The notes under the pieces were generated by a model. That model ran no database searches. It saw nothing but the letters and a program-made list of their open reading frames with translations, and was not told where the DNA came from. Made by a program: the position numbers and the translations under genes. Below, one piece after another: positions 15,201 through 29,800 of a DNA stretch of 64,000 nucleotides (positions are counted from its first letter, which is position 1; every line of letters begins with the position of its first letter). The DNA is from Atrichornis clamosus (lineage: Eukaryota; Chordata; Aves; Passeriformes; Menuridae), in the NCBI GenBank assembly GCA_013400975.1, contig WBMZ01014018.1, forward strand, positions 70,294-134,293, read 5' to 3'.

Positions 15201-18200
15201 GGGCTGCTTTGGCTGTGGAAACTCTTTACTCTTCATTTTGGCCAAAACTCAAGGAATGGGAGCACCTGGTAGTGGGTTCCCTGGGAGGGAGAGAAGGATA
15301 CTGTGGTCTCCCCTTTCCTAACGCCACATCACCTGCATTTTCTGAGCTCCCTGTTCTCCAGGGGCTGTGACCATGCAGCCACTGCCAGCATCCCGAGGTC
15401 ACTTCCATAGCCCCAGGGTCACTGCCAAAACCCACCCCGGAGCAGAGCAGTGACAGCCAGACAGCCCAAGCCCAAGCCAAGGTGTTGACAACCTCCTGAG
15501 GGCAGGGGAGGAGGAGGGGATGTGATGGAGCCCAGGGTGTCCCAGCAGCCACCTTCTCCCTCACCCTGGGGACACCGGGGCCACCACACTCCTGTGCTTG
15601 CAAGGCAGATTTTATCGGGACCCTTTAATTAGCTCATCACGGGCAATTAGCTCTGACTGCCCTTGGCACAGTCTGCAGACCTGGGTGGTTTCAAAGGAGG
15701 GCTGCAGATGTGCAGACATTCCCGGGAATCTGGGTGAGAGCAGCAGCACTGGCGATGGTGGAGAGGATGCTCAGGAATGGACTTGTGCCACTCAAGCCAA
15801 GGGTTGTGCCACTTTGTCCCTGAAACTGCCTGTCCCACCACCATGAGAGGAGGCTTCATTCTGTCCTGGATCCATGGTGGTGGTCCATGAGCACCCCTGC
15901 AGTGACAGCAGGAAGGACCATGACTGGGAACTCACACGGACATGGGACAGCCTGGGCATGGGCAGGCATTGAGCCACGTCCCCACAAATCCTGATGCCAG
16001 CCATGAACAGATTCCCATCCAGAAATACCCTGGAGTTGCACCCACAGCTTAAACCTGACCTGCTAGGGACACTGCAGGGACTGACTCACGTCCCGCGTGT
16101 TCTCCCTCCTGTCCATCCCATGGGAAGGGTCTCTGGATGTGTGACCCCACAGAGTGGCTGGGAACGGGGAAAGCTGGTCCAGGCCAGCCCTGTGCCAGGG
16201 ACCACGTGGTGACAATGGTGCAGAGAGGGTGTCCTGGCTCTCGTGGGACAGCGTGGCCCCAGTGTGACAGTGGCTGCCCCTCAGGTCACACCTCAGGTGA
16301 CATCTCACTGCTGCGGGACACTGTTGGAAAAGCTGCTCACCCTGGGCTGGGAGTTTAAGGATGTGGAGCAGGGTGACAGCCTAATCCCTTCATCTGAGGG
16401 ATTTTTTTCCCTTTCTGAAGTGATCCTCACTTTCCTGCAGTCCAGCTGCTGTGCTGGGCTTAGCTGGAGTCTGTCTCGGTGGGAGACTGCTCTGGGCTTC
16501 AGCTGAAGTTCCTGAATTTGGCCCAAAAGTTGCAGAGAGGAGATTGCATTTCTTTTAAGGAAACTGCATTTCCTCCAGTTACAGCAACAGGCTGGGAGCA
16601 GTTCTGGATTTTAATCTGGCCTCTGCTTTTGAGTCTTGGATGTTGCTCTTAGCCAAACCTCTGATCCTGCTGTGGTTCATTTTCAGGCGCGTGTGCCCCA
16701 GAAACTTTTTTTAAAAATTAATTTTTCATACAGAATTCTTTCGTTTGATGGATGCAGTAAGAAACTATTTCCCAAACAGGAAAGAAGACCTCCCTCCCCC
16801 TTCTCTCTCCTGTGGATGTTTTTAATAACAACATCAATTGTCTGCAAACAACTTATTCCTTTCTGACCTCAAAACAACTCCTGGTTAGTGCATTCCAGCA
16901 TGGCCACAAAATGAGTCTGAGTGACTTCACAGGGCCCGGCAAGAGGTTTTCCATCACAATGCCCCATCAGGGAAGGGCCTGATCCTGGCAGATGGGAACT
17001 GCCTTGGTTTGGCTGGGGGATGAGGATGCTGAGAAGCTCAGAAGCACACCCCAGGCACTGGTGCTGCTGTGCCACTGATTTCCCTGGTGTTTTTCCCAAA
17101 GTCTCCAGCCATGAGGGCATCCCTGCTTGTCCTTTGTCCCAAAGGCCCAGAAGTGTTTCTCTATGGGCACTGGGCTGCTCGTGGCCTGAGCCAGCTGTGC
17201 CTGGCAGGAGCAGGAGGAGGCACCTCCCTGGCCTTGCTGATGCCCTGTGCAGATCAAGGGGGGTTTTGGTGGGGTGTCAAAGGGAAGGGGAGCCTGAGGG
17301 TGTGTCCCCCCCACCCTGCTGCAGGCTGTGCCACCCACAGCCCAGGATGACAGAGGTTTAAGGGGGTAATGCAGGCACAGACCAGCATTTAAACCCAGGT
17401 CTGACCCAGGAAGTGGGATCATCTTCCATTTGCATCCCTAACTTCAACAGAAATCACATGCAATGGCAATGTGGCCATCACAGCACTGGCTGGCGGGGAT
17501 GGGTGGCATAATTCCCTCACAGCCACCTCCTGTGGTGGCACTTCAGGTCCTGCCCTTGGCCAGGTCAAAGATCTGCTGTGCCCCTGGAGCAGCCAGACTC
17601 GCCCAGCCCAGCAGCCTCAGGAGTGCTCCTGGTTAGGGCGCTCCTCTCTGGCATTGCACACTCACAGCTGTTACAGCCCAATTTTCACATTTGTGATGCT
17701 GCACAGCTGGACCAGTGGGATCACCACAGGACCTGACCCACCGGTCCCAGGACTGCAGGACCCCAGGACCCCAACCTGGCTGGGGGCATTTCCAGCCAAA
17801 TAAATTATCTATTATTAAAGCAGCTTGGGAGCAGCTGGAGCTGCTCACGAAGTCAGGGTGATGGAGCTGTGAAGAAACACTCATTTTCCTGTTAGGTCAT
17901 TGGAAATACCCATCTGGGCAATTTTGAAATGCAATATTTTGGTTTTCCTGTGTGAAAGGGCACTGCAAAGCCAAGGTGACCTCAAGGCAGCCAGAGGAGG
18001 GATATCAAACCACAGAGGATCAAACCAAAGGGATGTTTGGTGGGGGGGATCAGATAAAACATTTATATGGCCTGAAATCCTGCAGGGAAGGGGGAAGGGA
18101 AGTGTGCAGGACAGCAGATGCTTTGGCAAGGAAAGGGAAGCAGGCTTGAGCTCGAGCCCACCTCCAGACAGAAAAGCTTTTGCAGTTCCCAGCTTGGCCT

Positions 18201-19672
18201 GAGCTGCCGGCACTCGCCCACTCCTGGCTGCCCTCCGGGGACACCGAGCTGTGTCCTGGGATGCGCGACCCCTCCAGACTGAAGGTGACCACCCCAGAGC
18301 CAGAGCTGCCTGCAGCACAGCCCTGCCTCTGCCTTTGCTTGCCCCAAGGCAAACCTGCAGGTCTTGGAGAGACCCCGACTATTAACTCCAAAAAGCCTAA
18401 CTGCAGCAGGGGCTGATGTGCAAAATCTCTCCCACAGAAGTTTCCTGCCTGGTTTTCCAGCCCAGCTGCTCTGCAGAGCAGCATCATCTCCATGGAGGAG
18501 CCCAGCTGTGCCCCAGGGGTGGTGGGTGCCTCTGTCCCACCTGGATCAGGTACCACCCGTGGGCCACAGCTTGGGAGCCGTGTGGGACAGCCATCCCCCC
18601 CACCCCAGCCAGCTCGGGAGCTCCTGTGCACCTCAGTTCTCCTCACTGCCTTCCTTCAGGGCACCCTTTCCCAAGCCAAACCCCTGAAGTGTCTGTGGTT
18701 TGCCCAGTGCTGAGCACGAGGCTTTTAAGTCCTTGTTTGCTATGGTTTGTATCTCTGGCACAGAGCTCGCTGCAGCCCTGGAAATAACCCTGAGCTGGAG
18801 CCTGATCCCTCGGCAGGAAATCAACATCATTTTCTGAGCGTTAACAGACAGAAATTCCGGCAGGGATACGCGGCATTTCCCAGGAACCCAGATGTTTGTA
18901 AACCCACGGGCTGCTCCCGCTGATGTCAGGGAATGCTCAGGGCCCTTGGGGATATTCCTACATCAGGAAACAATGTCTGCAAAACCCACAAAAACAGGGA
19001 CTCCAGGGTTGAGACGAGGAAAACGAGCGCATGACACCCACAGAAGTGTCACCTTGCTGTCACACCCAGAGCAGCAGGAGCAAAGCCTGGCAAGGGTGGC
19101 ATGTCGGGAGAGGCTGAGAGGCAAAGGGGACATGGCCTCAGCCCTGCCTTAGTGGCTGAAGGTCTTTCAAGTTCTTACGGGCTTGTATTTGGCCCTCAGC
19201 ATTTTCTGGCTGCCATCAGGATGTTGGCTTGAGGTCCTGGCACTTAGCAGTGGGATGGTTGCTGACTCCACTTGGAAAACGGATGTGTTTTCACCTGAAA
19301 GACCTGGGAACTTCCCATCACAAGCAGAGAAACAAACTAATCTTCACCAGGACAAACATTGCTTCTTTTGAAGCCGTGCTTGGACCATCAGCCTCAAGCT
19401 CTCTCTGATGTCCCTTCCCTCAAGTCTTCTTCACCTACAGCCAAGCACGTTCCCTCCCTGGGTCAAAACCCCTCCTTTCCCTCGGCAAACAGCACGGCAG
19501 AGTCCTTCCAGCTGCACCATTGCGGGGAGTGCAAGTGAGAGGGATTTATTTCTTGCCCTTGTTGACAAGCTCAACTAAACTGACACTTGGGATCTGAAAG
19601 CAGAGGATCTGCTGCAGCCTGGCACTGAGGGGCTGTGGGGGAGAGCTGAGCTGGTGCCATCAGCCAGACTAT

Positions 19673-19742
19673 GTCACATCACACATCAGCCCTTCCCTGG
19701 GCACGGCTCTGTCACATCACACATCCAGCCCTTCCCAGGGTG
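19673..19742. repeat. 38-bp tandem duplication
   Basis: Two copies begin GTCACATCACACATC at 19673 and 19711, nearly identical apart from one inserted base. Confidence 0.8.
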
Positions 19743-20407
19743 CTTCCCTGCTCCCTCTGCCCGGCATGCAGGGCCAGCAGCCCTGGGGCCAGCAGCCCTC
19801 TGAGCTGTGAGTGCCACTGAAGGGGACGCATAACTCAAATGGTGCTTCCAGTGCAACTTCAGAGCCCTTCCCCAGGATGGGCCGGGGATGTGCCCAGGGA
19901 GCAGCCGTGGGTGGGTGGCTGGGAGTTTCTCACTGCTGGCTGCTGCTTGGGCTGACAGCCAAACTGCTGGTCCCCGGGGCAGAGTTTTCCCTGAATTTAA
20001 ACTGGTGACACACAGCAGACCTCTCCAGCCACACAGCTCATCCCAGGAGCTGCTCCTGCAGATGGCCAGACCACTGTGGGTGCAGTTTGGAGCTGGTACT
20101 GTTGCCAGAGGGGCTGGAGTGTCCTGAGGTTGGGGTACCCCGTGGCACACAGAGACCGGGCAGAAGTTCTGCCCATGCCCCTGATGCCTTCCTGGGTGAT
20201 GGAGACTATTCCTTCATCAGTAGCACGGCCACAAGCAGAACCTTTCCCCTCTGTTGGGACAGCTGCATGGAGAGAATCCCCACTGAGAAACAAGACTTTG
20301 GTCTCATTTTTCACTTTAAAATGTTCCTGGGTCATTTATCACTGGTTCCAGTCCTGGATCCATTCACTGTGTGGCTGTGGCCAGCACTGCATGGACAGGA
20401 GAAGTTC

Positions 20408-20492
20408 CCAGGGATCGTGCAGCTCCAGGGACTGTGGAACCCCAGGGACTGTGGAAATCCAGGGACTGTGGAACTCCAGGCACTATGGAACC
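20408..20492. repeat. 17-bp minisatellite, five copies
   Basis: Units begin at 20408, 20425, 20442, 20459 and 20476, an exact 17-base period with the type CCAGGGACTGTGGAACT. The outer copies are the most diverged. Confidence 0.92.
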
Positions 20493-23400
20493 CCAGCCTG
20501 TGCAGTGCTGGCTGAGGAGAGAAGCAGGAGTTTCCCTGTGTCAAGCATAACCACAAACATGCCATTTCCTTTGGGAACCTTTGGAAAGGATGGAAAATGA
20601 AGGGTCTTCAGCCCCAAGGGGATGTGGTGTTGTGTGCCCATCTTCCTGGCTCAGAGCTGCAAGGACTGTGCACATGTATCACCCTAAGGACATGGGCTGG
20701 ATGCTGCTGGTGAGGCTTCATCAGCAATAAACTCTTGAAAACAACCTTTGGAGCTGCTGGCCACACATTTAATTAAGCCTCTTCTTCCAGGCATAACAGC
20801 CCCAAATACAACCTGAAGCTCAGAGACTCTGCCTGGGTGCAAGGACTGTTGTTTTCAGAATGGCTGGAGGTGAAAAGGATGGCTGTGGGTCTGGGATCTT
20901 CATTTGGTCTATGAGGAGGGGACTTCAAGTTCCCACCTGTGATGGCACTTTGGGATGCTCTCCGTGGGCAGCAGCAATGCAGGGGATGGAGAACTGCCTG
21001 CGTTCTCCATCCCAGGCTGCTCAAGCTGACTCCGCTGCACTCGTGGGACACAGGGACACTGCAGCTGGGGGCACACCAGCACGGAGAAGAGACCCAGCCC
21101 ATAGCACCTGGCCCTGCACCCTGATGCCGTTGATCCCTTCATCCAGAACAATACCCACACCAGGAAACAGGGATGGAGGGGTGTTGCCCCTGACCGTGCA
21201 GGTCTTTAACTCAGCCCCATCAACCTTCAACCTTACTCCTTAAGCAATTCTCTTTCCCTTTAAAAACTCAAGACACAGTTCTCTTCAGAGGGGTCTTAGG
21301 CTCGGTTTCAAGGCTGCAGCTCACTCTGAGCTGCCCCTTGACTGTGCAGCCAAGGACACCAAGCCCTTTCTAAGCAGCCCGGGCAGCGCTGCCGACGTCC
21401 CGTGAGCCCAACACACCCCTCTGCTCCGGCCCATTGTTCAGCCCAGCTCCTGCCCCGATCGTTTTTAACCTTCTCTAGCTTTGGCTGTGGCAGGACTGAG
21501 GCTGCTCCGTGGGAAGCCCATTCCAAGCAGCGCTCCCTTGTATTTGCCTCTCCAGGTGGCAACGGGCTGAAAAGCGCCTGTAATCCCTTGGAATGAATCA
21601 CACAGCACAGCAACAAAGTCGAGCTCCATTGTGTTGTGTTCATCCGCTTTTAGCACGGGCTGCTTCAGCCACCCAAGATAAAGTAGGCAAGGATGTCACA
21701 GCTCACTGTGCCAGCACCCCAACGGGAGAGGTAGGAAAGGTTCACCAGGCCCTGCCATGGTTTGTCTGCAGAGCTGCTGGGTGTTCTTGCCACCCTTTCT
21801 CAACTACCTCAAGGAAAAAGTCTCCTGGCCCATCTCCTCCCACAACTGGTGCCTTTCACCACATTTTTGGCAAAGTTCAAGCTGACTTTTTCTCCAGCCT
21901 TAGTTTAGGTTCCCCATTTAACAAGAAAGCTCCAGTTCATCCCTGTGGCTGTGAATGGGAGACACCTCATGGGTTTCATCTGAAAGACATCAGCCCAGGG
22001 CTGTGGGCTCAGCTGACCCCTGAGACATCGTGTCTCTGCAATCCCAGGGTCAGTGATGAGCCTTTCCAAACAATTCTCTCAGCAGGGACTGCAATCCCTT
22101 CTCTATGCCAAGCATCACATTTATGTCTTGTTTCTTCGGTTCAGGTTCAGGTTTTCTACACAGATTTTAGACAGGAAACTCTGGATAATCCTTGGCTGGT
22201 TGGTTTAATTTGTGTCCCTGCTGCTCTGTGCCCCCCCGAGACCCCTGCCATGCCCAGGGAGGTGGGATTGCTGCCCAGAGCCTGCTCTCACACTGCTCCC
22301 AAGGTGGGCTGAGGGTGCAGAGCTGAGCCCCAGCCCAGAGCTGCATTTCGGCTGCCTTGTGCAAAGGTGATGCAGAGCACGGAGTGGCCACACACTGAAC
22401 CCAGCTCCTGCTTTTCTTGTATAGAAAATCCTCAGGGGGCAGCCCAAAGGGAGCTCTGTGCCCCCTCCTCGTGTGTCTCTGTTGGGACAATCCCTCCTTG
22501 CTGCCCATGGCAGCAGCACTCACTGACCCCTGCCCATCCCACTGTGCTGAGCAGCCAAGCCAGGCATGCTCCACTCCTCCATGTCCAGCTCCTACTCATT
22601 CCCAACAGCTTTAAGTGGTGACAGCCCGCATGTGGTAACATCGGCTCGTCTGTGCTGGAGCTCAAATTCTGCTCAAACTCCTACCAGGGCAGTGCTGGGA
22701 ATGCTCCCACTTGGGATCCTGTGTTCTTCCAAGCTGGGAGTGACTGGGACTGGGAGGGAGCTCAGGGCAGCCGCTGGACTCAGCCCCAGGCCGGACTGGC
22801 CCGTACTGGCCCCGCCGGACGCTGCGCGGGCCGCTCGGGCCGGCAGGGGCTGTGCCTGACGCCAGCCGCATTCCCGGCTCCAGCCGCACAGCCGGCCCCG
22901 TGCCGCCCTTTGCACCTCTCCCCGTCCCCGCCTCCCCCGCGGATGAGCCGCGGCTTTGCCTCCCTGACCTGGAGCTGCTCAGGCCAAAATGAACAAGACC
23001 TCAGCGAGGAAGCAGCCGTGAGCCGGGCTCTGTGTAACTGAAAACAACTGCCCTCTGCCAGTCCAAATACTGCTCCCCTCTCCTTCCTTATATAACATGG
23101 GAACCTTCGTGCAACAAATTCCCTTTATTCCTGGCCCAACAAAGCATTACAAGCCCTTATGTTTCTTGGCCACCATGGCCAAGACCCTCGGAGAAAAGGT
23201 GGAGCCGGCACCGGGTGCACCTCGCTGGTCCAAGGCCAGGTTGAGGTGGAACTGTCCAGGAGGAAAGGACTGGATGTTTGCTCAGGGCAGGGGAAGCTGG
23301 CACGATGCAGGAACTTTCTCCTGACGGATCTCTGCCTTGTGTCACTGCAGAGCTGGATCCAAGCAGAGAAATATCAGCACTGCTCAGGCAACTTGGCACC

Positions 23401-23941
23401 TCCTGAGCAGGGTCTGCCTTCCATCCAGCACACCTTGGGTGGCCCCAGGCATGTCCTTGACCGAGCCTGGGAACACTCCTTTTCTCCAGTGGACAGGAGT
23501 TTCCAGCAGGATGGGGCAGGATAAGATTTCTACTTTGGGTCCTCACAGCTCTTAAACTGGACCTGCATCCCAGGACCTTGATCAGAAGTCAGGTTTGGCT
23601 TGTCAGGAAAGTGGTGGAGGAGGGTTTGGGGTAAAGGTGGAGTTCCCATTGCCAAACCCAAACAGTGATGGGGAGAGAGAATGACGGGAGATCCAGGGAG
23701 ATCCACCTTGGTCCCGTTTGCCGGGGAGCAGGGCCTGCTGAGCCAATGGCCAGCCGGTTCCTTAAGTCAGCTGTTGTTTGGAAAGGTGTCTCGTTAGCCC
23801 AGTGTTTTCCAAGAACATCAGAGCTTTGGCAGGGCCAAGCTGCAGTCTGAGGTTAACAAAACACCCTGGTGCAGACAGGCGCTCCGGTGCCTTGGAGGAG
23901 ACCTCAGGCAGCAGCTCAGTCTGTGCCACGGGGATCTGTGT

Positions 23942-24000
23942 GAGCACCAGGGATGTCCATCCCTCATCCGTGAGAGCACCAGGCATGTCCATCCCTCATC
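23942..24000. repeat. 32-bp tandem duplication
   Basis: Two copies begin GAGCACCAGG at 23942 and 23974 and share the ATGTCCATCCCTCATC end, with one mismatch in the shared core. Confidence 0.85.
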
Positions 24001-24451
24001 TTCCCGAGCCCTCCCGGAGGCTGGGAACAGCTCATGTCCTCAGGACAGTCCATGAGATGCACTCAGAGCAGGAAATCTCCCAGCTCTGCTGGAGAGGCAG
24101 CAGTTGCCTGGCTCCTGCAGGCGTTTCTCCACCACAAATGGGCTCTGGAGCCAAGAGCAACCTTCACAACGTCCAACGCGCCGTCTCCTCACGCCGCTGT
24201 CCCGGGGGACCAACCCGGCTGGAAATGTCATTAGTGTGTGTCACCTCTGCCTGCTTGGAAGGGCTCACCCCAACGAGGAGCTCACTTTTAACGAGTCTTT
24301 TCATGGTGCATTACCAGGGGAGAAAAGAAATGCACCAGCACCACCCCTCCCCCAAGAGAAACAGATTTTCTAATAAAATTTATAGAGCATGGAAAGGGCT
24401 TCTGGCACTGGGGTTCAGAGGTGGCTGGCCCTGTGCGTGTGGAGGCACCAC

Positions 24452-24473
24452 CCTCCTCCTCCTCCTCCTCCTC
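24452..24473. repeat. (CTC)n microsatellite
   Basis: About seven perfect CTC units sit in intron sequence. Confidence 0.9.
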
Positions 24474-25559
24474 GGATGAAAACAAAACAAACAAGCAGAA
24501 AAATTCCGGGAGCAGATAAGTGAAGCCACTTCCTTCACCGGAATGATTGAGGTGCTGCTGGTGGTGGTGAAGTGACCCTCGCATGGACAAACTGAGCCCT
24601 CTGAGCCCTTTGGGGTCTGCCGGACAGGCACTCAGCCGCCACCACATGCTCAGCTCCTCCAGCTGCCCCCGGGGACACCCCCAGACACCAGGAGCAGACC
24701 CACAGCCTTTCCCTGCCTGGAAGGACAACTTAGAAACTTCATCCCAAGCTGTGCCAGGACCAGGTGTGTGCAGAGGATGCTCCTCGTGGAGAGCTTGCAC
24801 AAGGTGAGCTACGTGGGTGAGCAAAGTGTGGACTTGGGGGAAGCCCACATGCCTCAGTCTGTGCCTCAGTAGCCACGTGGGCTACATTTGAGCCAGACAC
24901 CCCAGTTCCCTTTCAGAGCCACAGGGGAGAAGCAGCCACCTCTGAGTGCTGCACCTCACCCTTGGGCACGTCCCAAAAGGTGCAGTGAGCTGCTGTCAGC
25001 ACCCAGTGTTCTCCCTGCTCTGGGTGAGATGCTCAACATCCCCCTTTCAGCCCTGGGCAAGGGGCAGGATTGTCCCCAGGGTGTCATTCACAGCGTGAGG
25101 GGACAGGGATCACCCTGTGACAGGCATTCCCTGCTGGCTCTGGGCAGCCTCAGGGGAGAGTGTGCAGGACCTTGGGAGTCAGCATCCCCTCGTGGGTGAG
25201 GGATGGGGACAGGGGAAGGGGGAGTGGGATTTCCATGCCCAGACAAGAGAACAAATTATTCTTGCACAGTCCACCCTTCCCTCCAGTCGTGAGTAATCCT
25301 TGCAACCATGACAGCCACTTCTCCTTGCCCCAGAGAATTGTATAAATCAGAGCAGAACAAAAGTCCTTTGCTGGGAGCTGGGCATGTGCGCTGCCTTTCA
25401 AAGGGGAGCCACATTTCTCTATAGATCTGCATTCTCCAGGGGCTGCGACTCTGACAGCAGAGAGATTAAGCAAAACAACCCACTCAACCTTCCCTTCTCC
25501 AGCATCTCTCCATGGGTGGAACAAACCCATCACAGTCAAACCACAGGGCAGGGCCATAA

Positions 25560-25740
25560 TTCACACTTGGTACATTGCTGCTTAGTTGTTTAATGGCCTA
25601 TTTTTCCTACTTTAAGTTTTCAAAGTTTTGAGTAATAATTACATCGAATGCAGCCTCCTTTGGCATTAGAGCTGGAAAACTTAGAAATAATGAGGAAAAG
25701 CAAACCAAATGTACCAATTATTAGAGTCCTTGGGGAACCT
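25560..25740. promoter_or_regulatory. AT-rich island (candidate regulatory)
   Basis: This is unique, A/T-rich sequence with no open frame of 60 codons across 25594-25748 on either strand. It contains AGTAATAATTACATCG and CCAATTATTAGAG, homeodomain-type cores. Sharp composition change against the GC-rich flanks suggests selective constraint, but conservation is not tested. Confidence 0.25.
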
Positions 25741-28700
25741 GCAGAGCTCTAGTGAGCTGCATCCAACCCTTCAGCAGAGCCATTCAAGCTGCATTCCTCA
25801 CTGGAGTGGGAAACACACGAACCCTCGCCCACACACCCCCAGTGAAAAGCTTTAAACCAACCCAGCCATGCCAGGCACAGTTTTAAAGTCAGAGCAGCTC
25901 TTTTGTCACTGGCAGTGCCACAGGTTGCAGGTCCCCCAGGGGAAGGGCTGCTGCTGGAGTTTGTCACTCCCAGCTGGGACAGGTGACAGGAGAGAGGGAG
26001 CACCAAATGCCCCCCTGCTCTCACAGCCCATGGGCTGTTTGCTCAGAACTCTTCTAAACAGTCAGGGCAGCAAACTCATTTCTTCCCACTTGTATTTGCA
26101 CCAGTGGGGGCCTGGCTCAGCCCCGTGAACGAGGGGCTGGAAATCACAGCTGTGGGGAGTTTGGGCCATTCTGCCGCTCAGGGGTTTCTTGGGAACAGGC
26201 TGTTTTCCTGTGGGCTCCTTATTATACAGCTGTTTGCACGGACAAATTTTGGCTTCTGGCTTGTGCCCTCTGTGCCTCCTTCAAGGCTGGGATATTGGGG
26301 AGGTGCCAGAACCCCAAAGGAAGAGGTAGGACCGTGGGACACGTGGGACTGTGACCTCTGTCAGTTGCTGTGTCTCTCCACCTGCTCCAATGCTGGCAGG
26401 AGATTTTGATGCTCTCTGTTACCCGCCCTCACCTCCCTCACATCTCCTGCAGAAGACTGTCCTGGCACTGGGGACCCGTCCCCGCCCTGCTGACATTGCT
26501 GCAGAGGGATGAATATTTCCTGGGTGGCAGCTCTCTGCAGAGGGGACATGGCACTGTGGGCAAGGGACACTCGGAAGGTCCCCCGAGCCACCCTGGAGCC
26601 ACCAGCACCTCCTTCACCCCCCAGGGAAGGCAGAGTCAGGGGCAGCAGCTGCTCTGGGGCCAGAATCTTCATCTCACATAAACCTAACTGCAAACCTGGC
26701 CTGGAAATGTCTTTGAATGAAAAGGAAGTATTAAAGAGCAAAGAATGAACAACAACCACATGTGAACACCATTAGTCATACACAGAAGTGCCATCCCCAA
26801 AATCTGAGCCAAGAAACTTCCTGCTAGGGTGTTCCTCTGCAGAGGAATAACAGGGAGTTGTGCAACTGCAGCTGAAGTCAGAGCACCCAGCCCGAGCTGG
26901 GGCGCTGAGCTGTGGCCTTTGCCAACCTACCTGGGTGTCAAACCCAGAACTGATTGCACCCTGCCAGCTTCAGAGAGAAATCCCATCATGCTTGGAGGCT
27001 CTTGGACAAAGTGTTTTCATTCTTCCAATGAAAAACATTGAAATGGAGTAGAAACATTTTTGGGTGTATTTCAGATTTAAATGATTTTGTTTGGGGTTTT
27101 GAAAGCCAAGCCAAAAGTTTGGGTTTAAAATAAAAAAAGGGGAAATATTCCTGTCCTGTTTTGAATTGCCTTCCATCAGATAATCAAAAACTTCATGGAA
27201 GGGGAAGAGTTTCCTAGAAACATTCACATCCAATCTGAGACAGTAAACTAAAAAGAGTTGGATGTTTTTTAAACAGTTCCCTTATTAGCAGCAGTGTAGT
27301 TACAACAGCATCGGGACACAACCTGCCCTGCTCTGCCTGCTGTCATTCCCAGCTCATGGGTTAGTTTTAAGGAGCCTGCTTTGCGGCTGAATTGTCTCCA
27401 GATGCTTTCCAGGGGGGCTGAGCACTCCCTTTTCCTGCCTGCCCTGCCCGTGGCCTCGGCATTGCTGGGAGCACCCAAGCTGGTGTTTGCCTGGCAGTGC
27501 TTTTGTCCCCCTTCTTGTCGGGGCTTCCACAGGCAGAGGAGCCGAGCTCAGGGTCTGGGTCCTCCCCAAATTTGGGTACACACACAAAGAGTTAAAAAGC
27601 CCCTGTTCCACAGTGTCTCCAGCCTGCAAAACAGGGCTAAATACTATTTACTCTCTGCAAGCTCTGCATGAAAAAGGATAAAATGAGGATAAATATCTGT
27701 TTTCTCTTTTCCCCCCACTCTTTTTAATGTAGGGAAGGTAAGACTCCTGAGTCCTTTATTTTCTCTTTTCTGATATTTACTAAAGACTTAAAGATGGGAA
27801 GAGGCAGAAGCCTATGGAGTGCATGGGCTGAGATGAAAAGGTCCCGGATCCCCAGCGGGATAGGAAGGCTTCCAACAGGAGGCACAAGCTGCTCAGCTTT
27901 GTTCCTCAATTCAAACATGGCACCAGGCACAAAAGCAGGGGAATAATATCGCTCTCCCAGGGGCCAGCCCACGCCTCGCTGCTGCCCACCATCATCATAA
28001 TTCCAAACAAAAAAAGGATGCCAGCAAGAAAAATGATTTGGGATTAAGGGTTCCTGTGTCCCACCTGCTGGCTTGGGGTATTCTTCTGCTGAATAGGCCT
28101 TCAGCTCTCCCAGACCTCGGGCACCCCGGCGCAGAGTCCATCCCTTTCCGGGCCGCCATTGACACTCTGTGGGATCAAAATGCCTGAGGAAAGATTCCTG
28201 GGGAGCTGATCATGTGCATGAAAGGGCGACCTGTCAATGACTCCGTGACAGCACAAGTGCCGGGGCTGTGGGGAAGGGACAGCTCAGGTTTTCCTGCGGG
28301 ACAGAGGCTGGGGGGAGTGGGCAGCACAATGAGTGTTAATGCCTGAGCTGACCAGGGCTGGGCAGCTCAATGCCACCCCAGGAATTCCCTGTAATCTGCC
28401 ATTATATCCCTCCTTTGACATGGCTTTCCTCTGCTTAACAGTCCTCTTTGGGCTTTGCTCCCCAGGAATGAGGCAGCCCCTTCCCAATCCCAAGGTGTGC
28501 GGACAATGCTCAATTTTCTCCTAACAGCACAAACACAAAGAGGGAGTCAAGCTCCCTTACATGTCAATAGAGCATCTAAACCCACCCCTTTCCCGCCACA
28601 GTCACTCCTTGAGGCCACAAAATCCTCTATCATCCTCTGCATCCAAGTGTGAGGAGCTCCACGGCTTGCCCAAAGTGCTGGAGAAATTTGACCTGGCTCA

Positions 28701-29800
28701 AGATCCCACTGGCTTCATTCACGCCCTCCTGCACGAGGTCCCACATGTTCCACAGAGCACCCTGCCCCATCAGCACCCACCCACTCGAGTGCTGGCAGGG
28801 GATGTGGCTCTGAGGCTCCCCCTCCCTGGGCACAGGCTCCTCCTTGCCAAGCCAGGAGCTCACTGGTGCTCACAAGGCACCACGGTGGTACGGAGGGGAA
28901 AAGCTGGAACTGGAGCTGGAGGGAACTGAGCTCTGACTGCGGCTTCCTAGGAAAATAAACCCACTCTGGCGAGCCTTTCAGCTGGCCTGGAAGCCTCCTG
29001 GGCCACCTGGAGAGCCGTGCCCTTTGCAGTTTGTGCAGCAGGTGCTGCTCGGACTGACACTGTATCCTTGGCATGGTGGGAGCAGTGCAGGTATCCCAGT
29101 GCTGGCATTTCCCCTCAGAGCCCTGCCCTGCTCCCACTGGGAGCAGTGGGATGTCTCCGTTAACTCCAGAGAAGCAACTGCCACCAGCTCTTCCATCAGC
29201 TTTATCCAACATGAAACAAGCCCTTAGAATCCCATAAATAAATAATGGCATTTTTATCCTTGGATTTTGGATCCAAGCTGAGGATTTTTAACTCCTTAAG
29301 AACCCCTGAGCTGTGCCCTTTGTCTGCCCAGGGCACTGTGAGGGTACCAAGCATTCAATGGGAAACAACTGCACTGATCCCCCAACTTCACCTGGTGAGA
29401 AGCCACTGCTCCATGGGGGAAGCTGTGGGTGCCCCCCACGATGAGACCACACAGAGGGGAGCCCAGATTTGTCCTTTCAGGGATCAGCCACCTCTGCAGG
29501 GAAGTTCCAGCCCTGCCCAGGACAGGGCACGGGGCACCTCTAGAACAGTTCACTCTGAGGCAGTTCACTTTGCCCCAGCTTGGCCCCAAGGGAATGCTCA
29601 GGTGTCCAGGGCACACAGCCCTGGGCAGGTCGTGGATCCAAGGCTGGCACAGGGAGCAGCTGGGAAGGCCAAGATATAGGGGAGCCTCTATCTGTAGGAC
29701 TACAGATGTACCTGTGGGAGCCATGGGGCTCCTACACAAAGAGATGGAGCAGGAAAGACAAGGCTGAGGAGGGGAACGGTGCTGGGGATGGGAGAGCCTC

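Larger units (their letters stand above)
12294..29800. other. Intronic block with small tandem repeats, no recognisable genes
   Basis: Within it are short arrays at 19673-19742, 20408-20492 and 23942-24000, a CTC run at 24452-24473, and AT-rich islands at 25560-25740 and about 27040-27200. The remainder shows no gene, transposon or RNA structure that I recognise. Open frames of 100-245 codons occur on both strands but lack domains and splice context. Confidence 0.6.
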
